This document shows positions 60,401 through 63,289 of a stretch of DNA of 64,000 nt, piece by piece. The stretch comes from Limnoperna fortunei (lineage: Eukaryota; Mollusca; Bivalvia; Mytilida; Modiolidae). Numbering within the stretch: the first letter of the stretch is position 1; each line of letters begins with the position of its first letter. The notes under the pieces are model-generated. The model did no database searches and had not been told where the DNA came from. It saw only the letters and a program-made list of their open reading frames with translations. The stretch is taken from NCBI GenBank assembly GCA_944474755.1, contig OX104118.1:76773865-76837864 (forward strand). Direction: 5' to 3'. Position numbers and translations under genes: made by a program.

Positions 60401-63286
60401 TTTATTGACTTAAAATATTGCAATAACAATTTTATTAACTTTTCTGTTAAATAAACTCAATTAAGAGTCAATGCATAAACTATTTGGGAAAAAGTTATCT
60501 TATTCAAATGCAAACTACCTTTTACCTTAATCAATACAGTTATAGCCTTTTGATGAGGTGGATACATGTTTTATTGACTTGATGAAAAAGCATACTGAAT
60601 GAGAACGAAGTGCAAGGTCGATATACTTTCATCAAGTCGATAAAACCTTGTATTGACCAAAAGGCTCTAATTGTTTTTTTTTATAATCACCAGTCATAAA
60701 TCTGGTTTTTTTGGTTGTTTTTCACACAACCAATGTTAAATAAATGTCTGGTTTAATGGTCTTCTAAATATTTATCCCACAACTTGACAATTCACTATTA
60801 ACAACAATTTAATTTTTAACATTTGTTCTGCTGCCTGCCATTATGTTCCATAAGATAAACTGAACTGCATATAAAAAATTCATTATTGGATGATTCCAAA
60901 AAAAAGCTAATAAAAACAAATATATGGTAAATCAGATTTTTTTGTGCGGAAACAGCATCTCATTTCCATATTTTAATTTTATGGAAAAAATTATTAAATC
61001 TGCAATTTGGAAGAGTAAAAAGGCCGTGTGTGGGCCTGAAAACTATAAATCTAATTTTACATGGCCTAATATGTTTTATTGCCAGTATCCTGTACAATAT
61101 TACTTGTCAGACATCAGTCAAACAATAGATATTTACATCCTGTCCATACTACCTGTACACATTGTAGACAACAAGTCCATGTTGAATCCTCTTGCTTTAC
61201 CAAGGCCATTTGAGGAAGTTTTTCTGCCAATACAGGTGATGGGTGAATCATCTCCCCTGATGACTTTGGACAGGCATACAACAAAGCTTCAAACTGCATC
61301 AATCCCTCCAAAAGCGAGGTCAGCAATTCTTTAAGTGTAGTCTACAACAAAACCATGTACAAAAATAATGCTGATTGGAAGAATTTGTGTATTAAACCCA
61401 TACAGATCAAACATCACAGTCTCATCAACATGTATGAACAACATTTTTGATGAACTTAAAATATACTGATAAATAATTATAAATAAAATGAATGAGAATG
61501 CTCACTTTTGATTGGCTGGAAAATACTTTCTATCAGAAGATGGAAAACAAAAATCATCGTCATGGAGACACAGACCCTTTGACATCATATATTACTCTGT
61601 AGAAAACTTAGTTGGTTAGTCGAGCCTTGTTTTTTCAAAAAGTTCAGAAATAACATAAATCAGATGAATATGATTTGAAGAGATTCAGAACTGGTTTTCT
61701 ATGATATTTTCATTAAAAACTTAACAAGGTTACATGGTAAAATTTCCAATAAATTCTTTTCTTGTATACATATAATATTGTGGACATTAACATCATGTAA
61801 CTTACATGCCATCTGGTAGCCTCTGTCTGACTTGGCTGAATCATGTGATTTTCTGTTTGTAATGTTGAAGTCAGTGAATCAACAGCAATGCTACAAAAAT
61901 TTTAAGGATGATTTTATAATTCTGCGGATAATTTATTAAGTAGTTATTATGTACATACATACATGTAGTTAGTTAATGACCTTTGTGGTATGATGCAGCT
62001 GTCTAAATTCAAAATTTTGTGAAGTGTTTCTAACTCTTCTAGTTTTTTTATTATACCCCGGTAATAGATTTTCAACATGCTCAGCTACATAGTTTACTTG
62101 TATATGCAGGCAAATCCCGACAAATTTCAGGCCATTGCAGTTGGTTATAAAACTTACAATAAAAAGCCTGAATTCAATATCGAGTATGCAACTATATTCT
62201 TATTATGAAGCTGGTGCTGATATTCATTGTAAACTTTAACTCTGACTGTCATATTAACTAGAAAAAATGTGAGTAATAATGCTCACTAATTGATACCCCA
62301 CACTTTCCTTATGTTAATGACAAAGTCCATTTTTGTCTATTGGAAAACCCCAAATATCATTCCAATCAAAATGTTAAATATCTGCAGGTGCACAATGGCA
62401 CTATGTGACAGAGATTCTGTGTGTTTTATCAAATTCCATTAAGTAGTGTAGGAAGAGTTGCGTAAGAGAAAGTGTAACGGACGGATGGATACCCACCCCC
62501 CCCCCCCTTACTATCTATATATCCCCTGGTAAAGAGGGTGGTATAAAAATACCTTTCATAAAGCATCCCAAAACATTTATTAAAGTGATTTGAAAATAAC
62601 AGCTTTAAATACTTGGCATCTGTGTTATGGATGATTTAACCTTAGCATTTAAGACAAATTAGTTAATTTAACCTTTAAGTCTTCAGATGGGAAAAATTAT
62701 CATTGTCAAACTGAGGCACGCATTTTTAATATGCAAGCTTCTTTTAGTGTTCTACATCTAAACCTTGTATAACCCATGTGTTTTTGTGCTTCTTGCTTTT
62801 AAATACAGTGTTTATATATATTTTTGCCTGTATCATGTTTCTGTGATTATATATGCTATGCTTGTCTCATTTAATTTTGTGCTAATATAGGTCTTGCTTG
62901 ATTTATGTAAGACAGTCAAAAGATCAGTAGAGTTTATGTTGTTATGTTGATCTGTCATGTCAACACTTAATAAAGCTTATCTTATCCTACCTGACATGTT
63001 GGTAATGTTGACCAATGTATGACAAGTTTGTATACTGCTGGATTACCTACCTGACATGTTGGTAATGTTGACCAATGTATGACAAGTTTGTATACTGCTG
63101 GATTACCTACCTGACATGTTGGTAATGTTGACCAATGTATGACAAGTTTGTATACTGCTGGATTACCTACCTGACATGTTGGTAATGTTGACCAATGGAT
63201 GACAAGTTTGTATACTGCTGGACAACAAGTGACATCAATTGTTCTGTAAAACCTTTACATCTATCAATATTACCTACACCTAACTC
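10369..63286 (-). CDS. MDN1: Midasin (MDN1/Rea1), C-terminal part, 26 exons
   Basis: Midasin is a giant dynein-like AAA+ ATPase that removes assembly factors from pre-60S ribosomal particles in nucleolus and nucleoplasm. Its C-terminal MIDAS/VWA domain grips the UBL domains of NLE1/Rsa4 and WDR12/Ytm1. This window holds the last 1256 codons, with 5' exons beyond 64000. Exons (minus strand): 63286-63171, 61890-61806, 61341-61201, 60408-60341, 58535-58186, 50039-49945, 44688-44452, 44043-43906, 38548-38279, 37812-37642, 37024-36886, 36256-36138, 35526-35422, 26684-26517, 25843-25742, 25481-25377, 24856-24659, 22481-22287, 21133-21044, 20671-20556, 19691-19517, 18622-18549, 17921-17807, 12834-12622, 10972-10925, 10506-10369. 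All use GT-AG and the phases close perfectly. Fragment layout: helical linker about 1-365, acidic D/E-rich tract about 380-870, linker about 870-1040, VWA about 1045-1256. The identity is firm from exon 7 onward; the first six exons are joined by phase and splice signals. The 53-kb span is inflated by repeats. No frame break was found. Confidence 0.95.
10555..10690 (-). mobile_element. Fragment of tRNA-derived SINE (reverse orientation)
   Basis: The part with CAGCTTTATCATGGC, GAAAACCC and GCAATCCTTGTCAATTTACG matches, in reverse, the body of the full SINE at 38590-38856. The tRNA-like head is missing. Confidence 0.55.
10925..10972 (-). CDS. MDN1: MDN1 exon 25 (VWA domain)
   Basis: A 16-codon micro-exon, DSILDIKVPVFKGPNN, phase 0 on both sides, with TTACAG acceptor and AAT|GTAAGT donor. 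It matches the conserved midasin segment between the DNP motif and the C-terminal strand. It is too short for ORF finders. Confidence 0.93.
11020..11290. mobile_element. Interspersed repeat (family Y) with GACAGACAGACAG tract
   Basis: It begins AGTGTGGACTGTAAGCACAA, contains a (GACA)n stretch and ends near TATATATACCCCCC. A second copy at 21440-21720 has the same order of segments, so this is a dispersed non-coding family. Confidence 0.6.
12190..12400 (-). repeat. Dispersed repeat with conserved pseudo-coding strand, copy 1
   Basis: On the minus strand the segment reads IFMKL...KLCRAVTNISHLIELRKKE, matching IFMKL...KFCRAVANISLLSELRKKR at about 37195-37390. The recurrence in unrelated introns marks it as a repeat, not an MDN1 exon. 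Confidence 0.6.
12622..12834 (-). CDS. MDN1: MDN1 exon 24 (VWA domain, SDGRG strand)
   Basis: Seventy-one codons, phase 0 both sides, between TTACAG and AAG|GTATGT. It starts LLKHATVHMMDARSRQQG and carries TAQLLLIVSDGRGLF, the strand and loop that complete the metal-ion-dependent adhesion site. It ends in NIFLVFVIIDNPIAK. Confidence 0.96.
12990..13700. repeat. Diverged tandem repeat, about 147-bp period
   Basis: A unit starting near GAGGGACTGACTTATTCCAA recurs at about 12991, 13138, 13284 and 13432, with a last diverged copy near 13673. Shared landmarks are CATAGTCCCTGGAA and ATATACCAAATA(T/C)TG. Copies are clearly diverged, so this is old. Confidence 0.65.
14200..15617. mobile_element. Interspersed element with ~170-bp internal tandem repeats
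   Basis: At least four internal units carry the landmarks GACCATCCAAACAATATTG, TTGGTTAACC and AAGTCCTGCGGTGGTGGCCA. The right end is GTGACCCTTTGGGTCAGGTG followed by AGCTAA, as in the element at 7059-8424. A related copy lies at about 53950-54845. Confidence 0.6.
15620..16245. other. Intronic AT-rich sequence
   Basis: Part of the MDN1 intron between exons 23 and 24. No exon or repeat was recognised. Confidence 0.4.
16251..17725. repeat. 36-bp minisatellite, about 41 units
   Basis: Units contain CCTATGATAACAGGGAATCG followed by GCAATCTGGCAAGCCA with point variants (GGCATGCC, GGCACGCC) and some shortened units (for example CCTATACAGGTAATCGG). Because 36 is a multiple of three, several frames on both strands stay open and encode 12-residue periods, but this is a by-product of the repeat. 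It sits in the MDN1 intron 80 bp from exon 23. Confidence 0.95.
17807..17921 (-). CDS. MDN1: MDN1 exon 23 (VWA domain)
   Basis: The exon completes a split serine codon and encodes FGENVSLVHDFSEQF, ending EQKKTKIAQ before CAG|GTATTT. The next intron (12835-17806) contains the 36-bp minisatellite and several repeat families. Confidence 0.95.
18549..18622 (-). CDS. MDN1: MDN1 exon 22 (VWA domain helix)
   Basis: Twenty-four codons plus two nucleotides. It encodes LAFESLAMISNALTLLEAGQ followed by LAIC, directly continuing the MIDAS exon, with TTTACAG acceptor and AG|GTAGGT donor. Confidence 0.95.
18720..18960 (-). mobile_element. tRNA-derived SINE, reverse orientation, diverged
   Basis: Order of landmarks in reverse: ATGATGTCCAGTTTTTAATA, GAGAAAACCC, AATCCTTGTCAATTA, then the tRNA-like head (GTAACTCGAACCTGCAACAT) ending CCACTCAGCC. 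It has lost its A-rich tail. Confidence 0.6.
19388..19432. repeat. (CA)n microsatellite
   Basis: An interrupted ACACAC tract of about 45 bp in an MDN1 intron. Confidence 0.8.
19517..19691 (-). CDS. MDN1: MDN1 exon 21 (MIDAS motif)
   Basis: This is the most diagnostic exon. GDYRTGKRLNMRKVIPYIAS leads to FRKDKIWLRRTKPSKRQYQ and then to the MIDAS signature AIDDSSSM (D-x-S-x-S), ending DNHSKQ at CAA|GTATGT. These residues bind the metal that contacts the UBL glutamate of NLE1 and WDR12 in characterised homologues. Confidence 0.98.
20556..20671 (-). CDS. MDN1: MDN1 exon 20 (pre-VWA linker)
   Basis: Thirty-eight codons plus two nucleotides, EEAAAEAWNQYEVLTSSLSQ followed by ELCEQLRLILEPSQATKL. The ELCEQLRLILEP run is strongly conserved in midasin just ahead of the GDYRTGKRLNMRK segment. 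Confidence 0.95.
21044..21133 (-). CDS. MDN1: MDN1 exon 19 (pre-VWA linker)
   Basis: Thirty codons, phase 0 on both sides, RSEVDVEKLREELENQLTSW with a serine-rich end. The donor is TCT|GTAAGT and the acceptor TTTTAG. Confidence 0.88.
21440..21720. mobile_element. Interspersed repeat (family Y), copy 2
   Basis: Same segments as 11020-11290: GTGTGGACTGTGAGCATGCT, ATGATATCCGAGGTCAATAA, a (GACA)n run and a terminal poly-G tract followed by TATAATATA. Confidence 0.6.
21735..21870 (-). mobile_element. SINE fragment, reverse orientation
   Basis: Contains TTTCAGCAATTATCAGCAGC, ATGGCGTCCAGTTTTAAAGG and TTGGAGTCAAGCACACCCTA, matching part of the SINE body in reverse. Confidence 0.5.
22287..22481 (-). 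CDS. MDN1: MDN1 exon 18 (end of acidic region)
   Basis: Sixty-five codons, phase 0, after a CTTTTAAG acceptor (chosen over the nearby CAG because only it keeps phase 0). It moves from lysine-rich TKLKANKKDLQKN to the conserved-looking SRGPISTIHTKMEYLHTDV at a GTG|GTAAGA donor. Confidence 0.88.
22530..23390. repeat. Interspersed repeat (family X) with ~170-bp tandem units
   Basis: Four to five units share TCCATGTTTTTCTATGGGAA, ATTCCGATCAAAATGTTAAA, GTGCACAATGG and TTCAGTGGTGTAGGAGGAGT. The block ends ACCCCCACATTTCAAGCGGG and GGTATAA. Other fragments of the family occur at 8620-8760, 58610-58900 and 62270-62545. Confidence 0.7.
23400..24540. other. Intronic AT-rich sequence
   Basis: MDN1 intron between exons 17 and 18. 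I see nothing beyond AT-rich sequence. Confidence 0.4.
24659..24856 (-). CDS. MDN1: MDN1 exon 17 (acidic region)
   Basis: Sixty-six codons, phase 0, starting EDPDDSNNAEADLYEHVKDA and ending in DVEMEDDEEQQQ. The ADLYEHVKD..S.KYETQTTD part corresponds to the conserved island inside the acidic tract of animal midasins. Confidence 0.92.
25377..25481 (-). CDS. MDN1: MDN1 exon 16 (acidic region, conserved basic island)
   Basis: Thirty-five codons, phase 0. It carries LKRKPGRSDIERSLGSVEQK, matching the KRKPGQ..ERSLG island of midasin that interrupts the acidic tract and may act as a nuclear localisation signal. Confidence 0.93.
25742..25843 (-). CDS. MDN1: MDN1 exon 15 (acidic region)
   Basis: Thirty-four codons, phase 0, AEGAGTAQSEMEEGHQGQRS followed by a serine/glutamine-rich end. 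It lies between TATAG and CAG|GTAAAG splice sites. Confidence 0.9.
26028..26205 (-). mobile_element. SINE, reverse orientation
   Basis: Starts with the reversed tail (TTTGTTTGTTTGAATGGTGT), then ATGGCGTCCAGGTTTTATTG, ACCTGCGGTAGGAAAA, and a shortened tRNA-like head ending in GGCCATTGAGGGCCCC. Confidence 0.65.
26517..26684 (-). CDS. MDN1: MDN1 exon 14 (acidic region)
   Basis: Fifty-six codons, phase 0, starting DAEDNDEDDQSKTEQEDTEQ and rich in E, Q, D and S. It is the first exon after the intron carrying the giant 39-bp array. Confidence 0.9.
27197..34910. repeat. 39-bp minisatellite, about 198 units incl. gap
   Basis: The unit begins GTAGTATCAATAGATGATAC and continues AAGATTTCATATCACCCAG. 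Main variants are TTTCACCC, ATATCACCC and ATATCCCCC at the 3' part of the unit. 39 bp is 13 codons, so long open frames (for example 27105-28397) appear without being genes. Units at 27197-29600 and 33750-34900 are nearly indel-free, whereas 29630-33670 has many one-base indels. The array lies in the MDN1 intron between exons 13 and 14. Confidence 0.97.
28714..28913. other. Assembly gap of exactly 200 N inside the array
   Basis: A run of exactly 200 N flanked on both sides by the same repeat. The round number suggests a placeholder, so the true array length is unknown. Confidence 0.98.
35422..35526 (-). CDS. MDN1: MDN1 exon 13 (acidic region)
   Basis: Thirty-five codons, phase 0, EMPNGEEKENTDEGTDDNNE and then ERQEEEGENEPGFSAQ-type sequence. 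The ATTCAG acceptor and CAG|GTACTC donor are clear. Confidence 0.88.
36138..36256 (-). CDS. MDN1: MDN1 exon 12 (acidic region)
   Basis: Two nucleotides complete a glutamate codon begun in exon 11; 39 codons follow, NAPEEETAKDDDIQKENQPE and onward to GSNPQENE at GAG|GTATTT. Confidence 0.9.
36388..36505 (-). mobile_element. SINE fragment, reverse orientation
   Basis: Begins TTTGTTTGTTTTGAATGGTG and contains ATCATGGCGTCCAGTTTATA and GGAGAAAACCC. It is truncated before the tRNA-like head and abuts another reverse SINE. Confidence 0.65.
36524..36783 (-). mobile_element. Near full-length SINE, reverse orientation
   Basis: Complete reversed order: tail TTTGTTTGTTTGAATGGTAT, body with GAAAACTGGCAATCATTGTC, and tRNA-like head ending TATCACTCGGCCACCGAGTC. 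It sits back to back with the fragment at 36388-36505. Confidence 0.75.
36886..37024 (-). CDS. MDN1: MDN1 exon 11 (acidic region, DLPDDLNLD motif)
   Basis: Forty-six codons plus one nucleotide. SEYDEDKVDPYHNEKEPENP is followed by EGMDLPDDLNLDDDLDKDEE. The VDPYH and LDLPDDLNLD motifs are hallmarks of the midasin acidic tract. Confidence 0.95.
37195..37390 (-). repeat. Dispersed repeat with conserved pseudo-coding strand, copy 2
   Basis: Shares CTCTTTTTTCTAAGTTCA, AGTGAAATATTTG and CAAGTTTCATGAAGAT with the copy at 12190-12400. Confidence 0.6.
37642..37812 (-). CDS. MDN1: MDN1 exon 10 (acidic region)
   Basis: Fifty-seven codons, phase 0, from an ATTAAG acceptor to an ATT|GTATGA donor. It contains SKSEMVAKDDNVGAEEDP, matching the conserved ELVAKDDN motif. 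Confidence 0.92.
38279..38548 (-). CDS. MDN1: MDN1 exon 9 (acidic region)
   Basis: Ninety codons, phase 0. It contains EDNAIEMSDDMEGKLHD and LDKQMGEVDQEGGDKLDEQM followed by WGSDEEDEQDQENE, all recognisable midasin motifs. A SINE insertion lies about 40 nt upstream of its acceptor. Confidence 0.95.
38575..38871 (+). mobile_element. Full-length tRNA-derived SINE with 15-bp target site duplication
   Basis: Perfect direct repeats ATAAAAATCCAACAA at 38575-38589 and 38857-38871 flank the insertion. The 5' head is tRNA-like (class II, Leu/Ser-type look) with an A-box TGGCCGAGTGG at 38600-38610 and a B-box GGTTCGATTCTC at 38664-38675, the internal RNA polymerase III promoter. The body is followed by an AAAC-repeat tail. 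Perfect duplications and an intact promoter point to a recent insertion. It lies antisense in MDN1, about 40 nt upstream of the exon 9 acceptor. Confidence 0.93.
40630..41090 (+). pseudogene. MULE-like transposase C-terminal remnant
   Basis: Starts MFCWNQLKEDFKFWLKGRVL. After an in-frame stop it continues with WLIEKYPGMYDPHSEITNN, then ESMKCCFKERKRYWKELPVD and LLALGLYYIQN. The order (CWN..KFWL, then ..SEITNN..ESMN-type motif, then WKE(L/V)P.D...L.LY) is that of the region ahead of the SWIM domain in invertebrate MULE-type transposases. Several stops are present, so no intact protein is made. Confidence 0.7.
41400..41849 (+). pseudogene. SWIM zinc-finger and basic tail of MULE-like transposase (frameshifted)
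   Basis: GRKGKYCVTLFLKVTCRCES carries the first cysteine pair CRC (41468-41476). The second pair CYH (41494-41502, CYHILAEKMSIGL) lies in another frame, so a small indel separates the two halves of the C-x-C...C-x-H SWIM signature. A third frame continues INLRALCHHTLSKKCKKK and a KPAPDSAFSL segment, the usual basic tail with a PAPDS motif. The open frame from 41493 mixes out-of-frame sequence with this tail. Confidence 0.65.
41975..42407 (+). pseudogene. Ulp1/C48-like peptidase remnant of the transposon
   Basis: A first part reads TLTWVGICKQHHKQSILTNE and then IIITAQNILKSQYPEINGFQ, a segment that commonly precedes Ulp1-like cores in invertebrate transposon proteins. After frame breaks, DHWILSMQNSKNEIYILDSL supplies the catalytic-type His-Trp (H at 42240-42242) and Asp (42288-42290) of C48 cysteine peptidases. 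It ends at TGA 42405-42407. The Cys box was not found. Confidence 0.6.
42421..42530. repeat. Compound tetranucleotide microsatellite
   Basis: Runs of AAAT, then AATC, then GAAT repeats in succession, inside the transposon between the peptidase remnant and right TIR. Confidence 0.9.
43906..44043 (-). CDS. MDN1: MDN1 exon 8 (start of acidic region)
   Basis: Forty-six codons, phase 0. GFCTPPELSDEVAGEGATEF is followed by GGGMGEGEGVKDVSDQIENE. The GEGATEF..(Y/I)EGGG(I/M)GEGEG block is highly conserved in midasin. Confidence 0.97.
44452..44688 (-). CDS. MDN1: MDN1 exon 7 (helical region before acidic tract)
   Basis: Seventy-nine codons, phase 0, no stop, ending NRTTAKLLSVLLGIFTELAS. The STAKLLSVLL..F motif directly precedes the GFC block in animal midasins, which fixes the gene identity. 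Confidence 0.95.
46161..48104 (-). pseudogene. LINE reverse transcriptase, second half and C-terminal domain
   Basis: A 647-codon open segment. It carries FIDFEKAFDSVSW (RT motif A with catalytic Asp), GCRQGDPLSPYLF and the catalytic FADD box (residues 109-112, 47769-47780). A zinc-knuckle-like LCSKHPETLTQLLWECEKV near the C-terminus matches the CxxC...H...C motif of L1-like ORF2 proteins. The gene was once continuous with 48128-49503. Confidence 0.9.
48128..49503 (-). pseudogene. LINE endonuclease C-terminus, linker and RT first motifs
   Basis: 49503-49207 encodes the end of an APE-type endonuclease (SRLDFFLITDDLL and SYRSDHSIITL, with the catalytic SDH). A stop codon interrupts the frame near 49116. 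49015-48128 continues through the linker to motifs KSPGSSGFTTEFYKIFW, NWRPITLLN and DQTGFIIGR. A single-base frameshift near 48160 separates it from the remaining reverse transcriptase. Confidence 0.88.
49945..50039 (-). CDS. MDN1: MDN1 exon 6
   Basis: Two nucleotides complete an aspartate codon, then 31 codons EAGVMVFEDGQFVKQVIEKL and KEDTGFVVNEK, phase 0 at AAG|GTATAT. The acceptor (TTGTAG) sits about 45 nt from the end of an interspersed element (50085-50705). Confidence 0.75.
50085..50705 (-). mobile_element. Interspersed element copy 2 (unexpanded 39-bp unit)
   Basis: On the minus strand this copy contains one recognisable 39-bp-type unit at about 50103-50144 (ATAGATGATGCAAGG...TTGTATCAATCG). 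It is flanked by TAGTTCTGACAAAAGTACAT and by CGCTTATTTTTCAG, as in the array-bearing copy at 26884-34925. Its far end (50386-50705) is itself a short minisatellite. It ends about 45 nt from the MDN1 exon 6 acceptor. Confidence 0.65.
50386..50705. repeat. Minisatellite of 42- and 47-bp units
   Basis: Six direct copies of ACAACTGTCTCGACATGATA followed by CAGGTAGTTGT, with either a TCCTACACTAATGTAC or an ATGAAATGTAC spacer. One diverged unit in inverted orientation precedes them (50389-50416). The unit ends ACAACT/AGTTGT are inverted repeats. Confidence 0.9.
51556..51561 (-). promoter_or_regulatory. Candidate poly(A) signal of BTB gene A
   Basis: AATAAA on the minus strand, about 540 nt after the stop and beyond the 68-bp array. 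The same hexamer is kept at 54916-54921 in copy B, which would place the whole array in the 3' UTR. Confidence 0.4.
51686..52160 (-). repeat. 68-bp tandem repeat, 7 units, derived from the 3' end of BTB gene A
   Basis: Units start ACATCACTACAAATCTGCTG at 51686, 51754, 51822, 51890, 51958, 52026 and 52094. On the minus strand each unit carries the last codons of the gene (AGQRLMEIVLNSTQHTADL) and its TAG stop. The first unit in transcript order is the real C-terminus; the others are 3' UTR or downstream copies. Confidence 0.95.
52100..52795 (-). CDS. BTB/POZ-domain protein, copy A (intronless)
   Basis: 231 residues. The N-terminal 50 residues are acidic and serine-rich (SSGYESESSTPTLNP). A BTB/POZ fold follows at about 70-185: NILFVPELCDVMFEVG, then GVKVILGTRSRVLYNLIL. 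A lysine-rich insert (KKDKKKKMN) comes next, then VTIVVKSYEPEDFRKIIQYI and a helical end (FGLDDLETACWDFVDRSL). BTB domains mediate dimerisation and often recruit cullin-3; the role here is unknown and no Kelch, NPH3 or zinc-finger partner is present. The start ATG follows a short leader with a TATA-like element. The gene is uninterrupted, nested in the MDN1 intron 58185-50040 on the same strand, with a close paralogue at 56480-57190. Confidence 0.8.
   Translation of the reverse strand: MDRSESTLALVESDEYSSGYESESSTPTLNPLDTNRKPASFISREPIKIKERMRYRNTKDLSENLKNILFVPELCDVMFEVGPEKVKVYGVKVILGTRSRVLYNLILKKQKEAELLMKSEKKDKKKKMNTTSDKVTIVVKSYEPEDFRKIIQYIHSGCVDVNTSSVAGLLCGASQFGLDDLETACWDFVDRSLKSGTYTKMIPSVKRYSNHKAGQRLMEIVLNSTQHTADL
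52869..52877 (-). promoter_or_regulatory. TATA-like element upstream of BTB gene A
   Basis: TATATATAA on the minus strand about 75 nt upstream of the ATG. The equivalent position in copy B (57271-57278) keeps TATATAAA, so the element is conserved between the duplicates. Confidence 0.4.
53411..53944. mobile_element. Foldback repeat element, copy 2
   Basis: Matches 4640-5290 segment by segment: GGAGCAGCC, ACATACCTTTTAATGTCTGC, ATTTTGTCAACAATGCCATG, AACGAAAAAGTGTTA, CAGCTGAACGGC and a GGGACCTGTTTGTAGCTA end. It lies between the two BTB duplications. Confidence 0.6.
53950..54845. mobile_element. Interspersed element related to 7059-8424 and 14200-15617
   Basis: Left end AGAGGCTCTTAAGAGCCCGT then ATCGCTCACCTGA. 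It contains about four internal units with GACCATCCAAACAATATTGC and AAGTCCTGCGG, and ends at GTGACAATAGCTC, where segmental duplication copy B begins. Confidence 0.6.
54916..54921 (-). promoter_or_regulatory. Candidate poly(A) signal of BTB gene B
   Basis: AATAAA on the minus strand, conserved relative to 51556-51561. It would give a 3' UTR of about 1.56 kb made mostly of 68-bp units. Confidence 0.4.
55046..56541 (-). repeat. 68-bp tandem repeat, 22 units, derived from the 3' end of BTB gene B
   Basis: Units start at 55046 and recur every 68 bp to 56474, the last (first in transcript order) being the real coding end. A run of adjacent units shares the variant CACAGTCTCC in place of CACAATCTCC, suggesting local amplification of a variant block. 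Confidence 0.95.
56480..57190 (-). CDS. BTB/POZ-domain protein, copy B (intronless)
   Basis: 236 residues, paralogue of 52100-52795. By eye it differs by 14 substitutions and a five-residue insertion (DKDHV after residue 11). Most changes are in the N-terminal serine/acidic segment; the BTB core differs at only one or two positions (for example NILSVPEL for NILFVPEL). Both copies are open from ATG to TAG, so neither is visibly broken. The concentration of change outside the fold suggests constraint on the BTB domain. Function is not known; the notes on fold and context for copy A apply. Confidence 0.8.
   Translation of the reverse strand: MDKCESTLALVDKDHVESDEYSSGYESESSTPILNPHYANGKPASFISKEPVKIKERMRYRNTKDLSENLKNILSVPELCDVMFEVGPEKVKVYGVKVILGTRSRVLYNLILKKQKEAELLKKSEKKDKKKKMNTTSDKVTIVVKSYEPEDFRKIIQYIHSGCVDVNTSSVAGLLCGASQFGLDDLETACWDFVDRSLKSGMYKKMIPSVKRYSNHKAGQRLMEIVLNSTQHAADL
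57271..57278 (-). promoter_or_regulatory. TATA-like element upstream of BTB gene B
   Basis: TATATAAA on the minus strand about 85 nt upstream of the ATG, at the position equivalent to the element in copy A. Confidence 0.4.
57480..58180. other. Intronic AT-rich sequence
   Basis: Remainder of the MDN1 intron between BTB gene B and exon 5; nothing recognised. Confidence 0.4.
58186..58535 (-). CDS. MDN1: MDN1 exon 5
   Basis: The largest exon here (350 nt). It encodes an amphipathic helical segment, NSIKALEETVTDLEGFIPDF through ISYLSDLTSSYVAEFKMWIS. Entry and exit phases match exons 4 and 6 exactly. The following intron houses both BTB genes. Confidence 0.78.
58610..58900. mobile_element. Family X repeat fragment
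   Basis: Contains GAAACCCCAATAATCATTCT, TTTTTCTATGGGAAACCTCC and GTGCACAATGGCACTATGTG, as in 22530-23390. Confidence 0.55.
59428..59584. mobile_element. Foldback element with long inverted repeat
   Basis: CTTTCATACGTTTTGGGGAA near 59428 pairs with TTCCCAAAAACGTATGAAAG ending at about 59582. Inner arms TCACGAGTGATAGAAATTTT and AAAATTTCTATCACGAGTGA pair as well, leaving a short CG-containing loop near 59500. Confidence 0.7.
59590..59842. mobile_element. Second inverted-repeat block adjacent to the foldback
   Basis: Nested arms: TTCTTCCGTAAA (59592) with TTTACGGAAGAA (59829), GACGTCCAATCAGAACGCC with GGCGTTTTGATTGGATGACG, and GAACGTTGTTATG with CATAACAACGTTC around 59713. This is consistent with a MITE-like hairpin. 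Confidence 0.65.
60341..60408 (-). CDS. MDN1: MDN1 exon 4
   Basis: A 68-nt exon, SIKKRSLTVQKKLLANRAVV then WT, with the glutamine codon split into exon 5. Acceptor TTTAAG, donor ACA|GTAAGA. It was found by following phase rather than open-frame length. Confidence 0.68.
60540..60672. mobile_element. Small foldback/MITE-like hairpin
   Basis: Arms TATAGCCTTTTG / CAAAAGGCTCTA and TTTTATTGACTTGATGAAA / TTTCATCAAGTCGATAAAA pair across about 130 bp. Confidence 0.6.
61201..61341 (-). CDS. MDN1: MDN1 exon 3
   Basis: Forty-seven codons, phase 0, TTLKELLTSLLEGLMQFEAL and then a P/S-containing loop ending EKLPQMAL at TTG|GTAAAG. Helical character fits the midasin linker. Confidence 0.72.
61806..61890 (-). 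CDS. MDN1: MDN1 exon 2
   Basis: One nucleotide completes a serine codon from exon 1, then 28 codons IAVDSLTSTLQTENHMIQPS and QTEATRWH, phase 0 at CAT|GTAAGT. Confidence 0.68.
62270..62545. mobile_element. Family X repeat copy
   Basis: Contains GATACCCCACACTTTCCTTA, ATTCCAATCAAAATGTTAAA, GTGCACAATGGCACTATGTG and a poly-C tract followed by a GGTGGTATAA end. Confidence 0.6.
62700..62986 (+). mobile_element. Possible 3' end of a non-LTR element
   Basis: AATAAAGCTTATCTTATCC at the right edge looks like a retroelement 3' end with a short TTATC repeat. It stops exactly where the 60-bp exon-end repeats begin. Evidence is weak. Confidence 0.25.
62986..63220 (-). repeat. 60-bp tandem repeat, 4 copies, containing the MDN1 exon end and splice donor
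   Basis: Three copies are identical (lines starting 63001, 63061, 63121); the fourth (63171-63220) is the functional exon end with one base change (GGAT for GTAT). Each copy carries the last 50 nt of the exon and CAG|GTAGG. Confidence 0.95.
63171..63286 (-). CDS. MDN1: MDN1 exon 1 of this window (most 5' exon seen)
   Basis: Thirty-eight codons plus two nucleotides, ELGVGNIDRCKGFTEQLMSL then VVQQYTNLSSIGQHYQHV, between TTTTAG and CAG|GTAGGT. The last 50 nt plus the donor are repeated three more times downstream in the intron at exact 60-bp spacing. Earlier exons of the gene must lie past 64000. Confidence 0.65.
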
Positions 63287-63289
63287 CTA

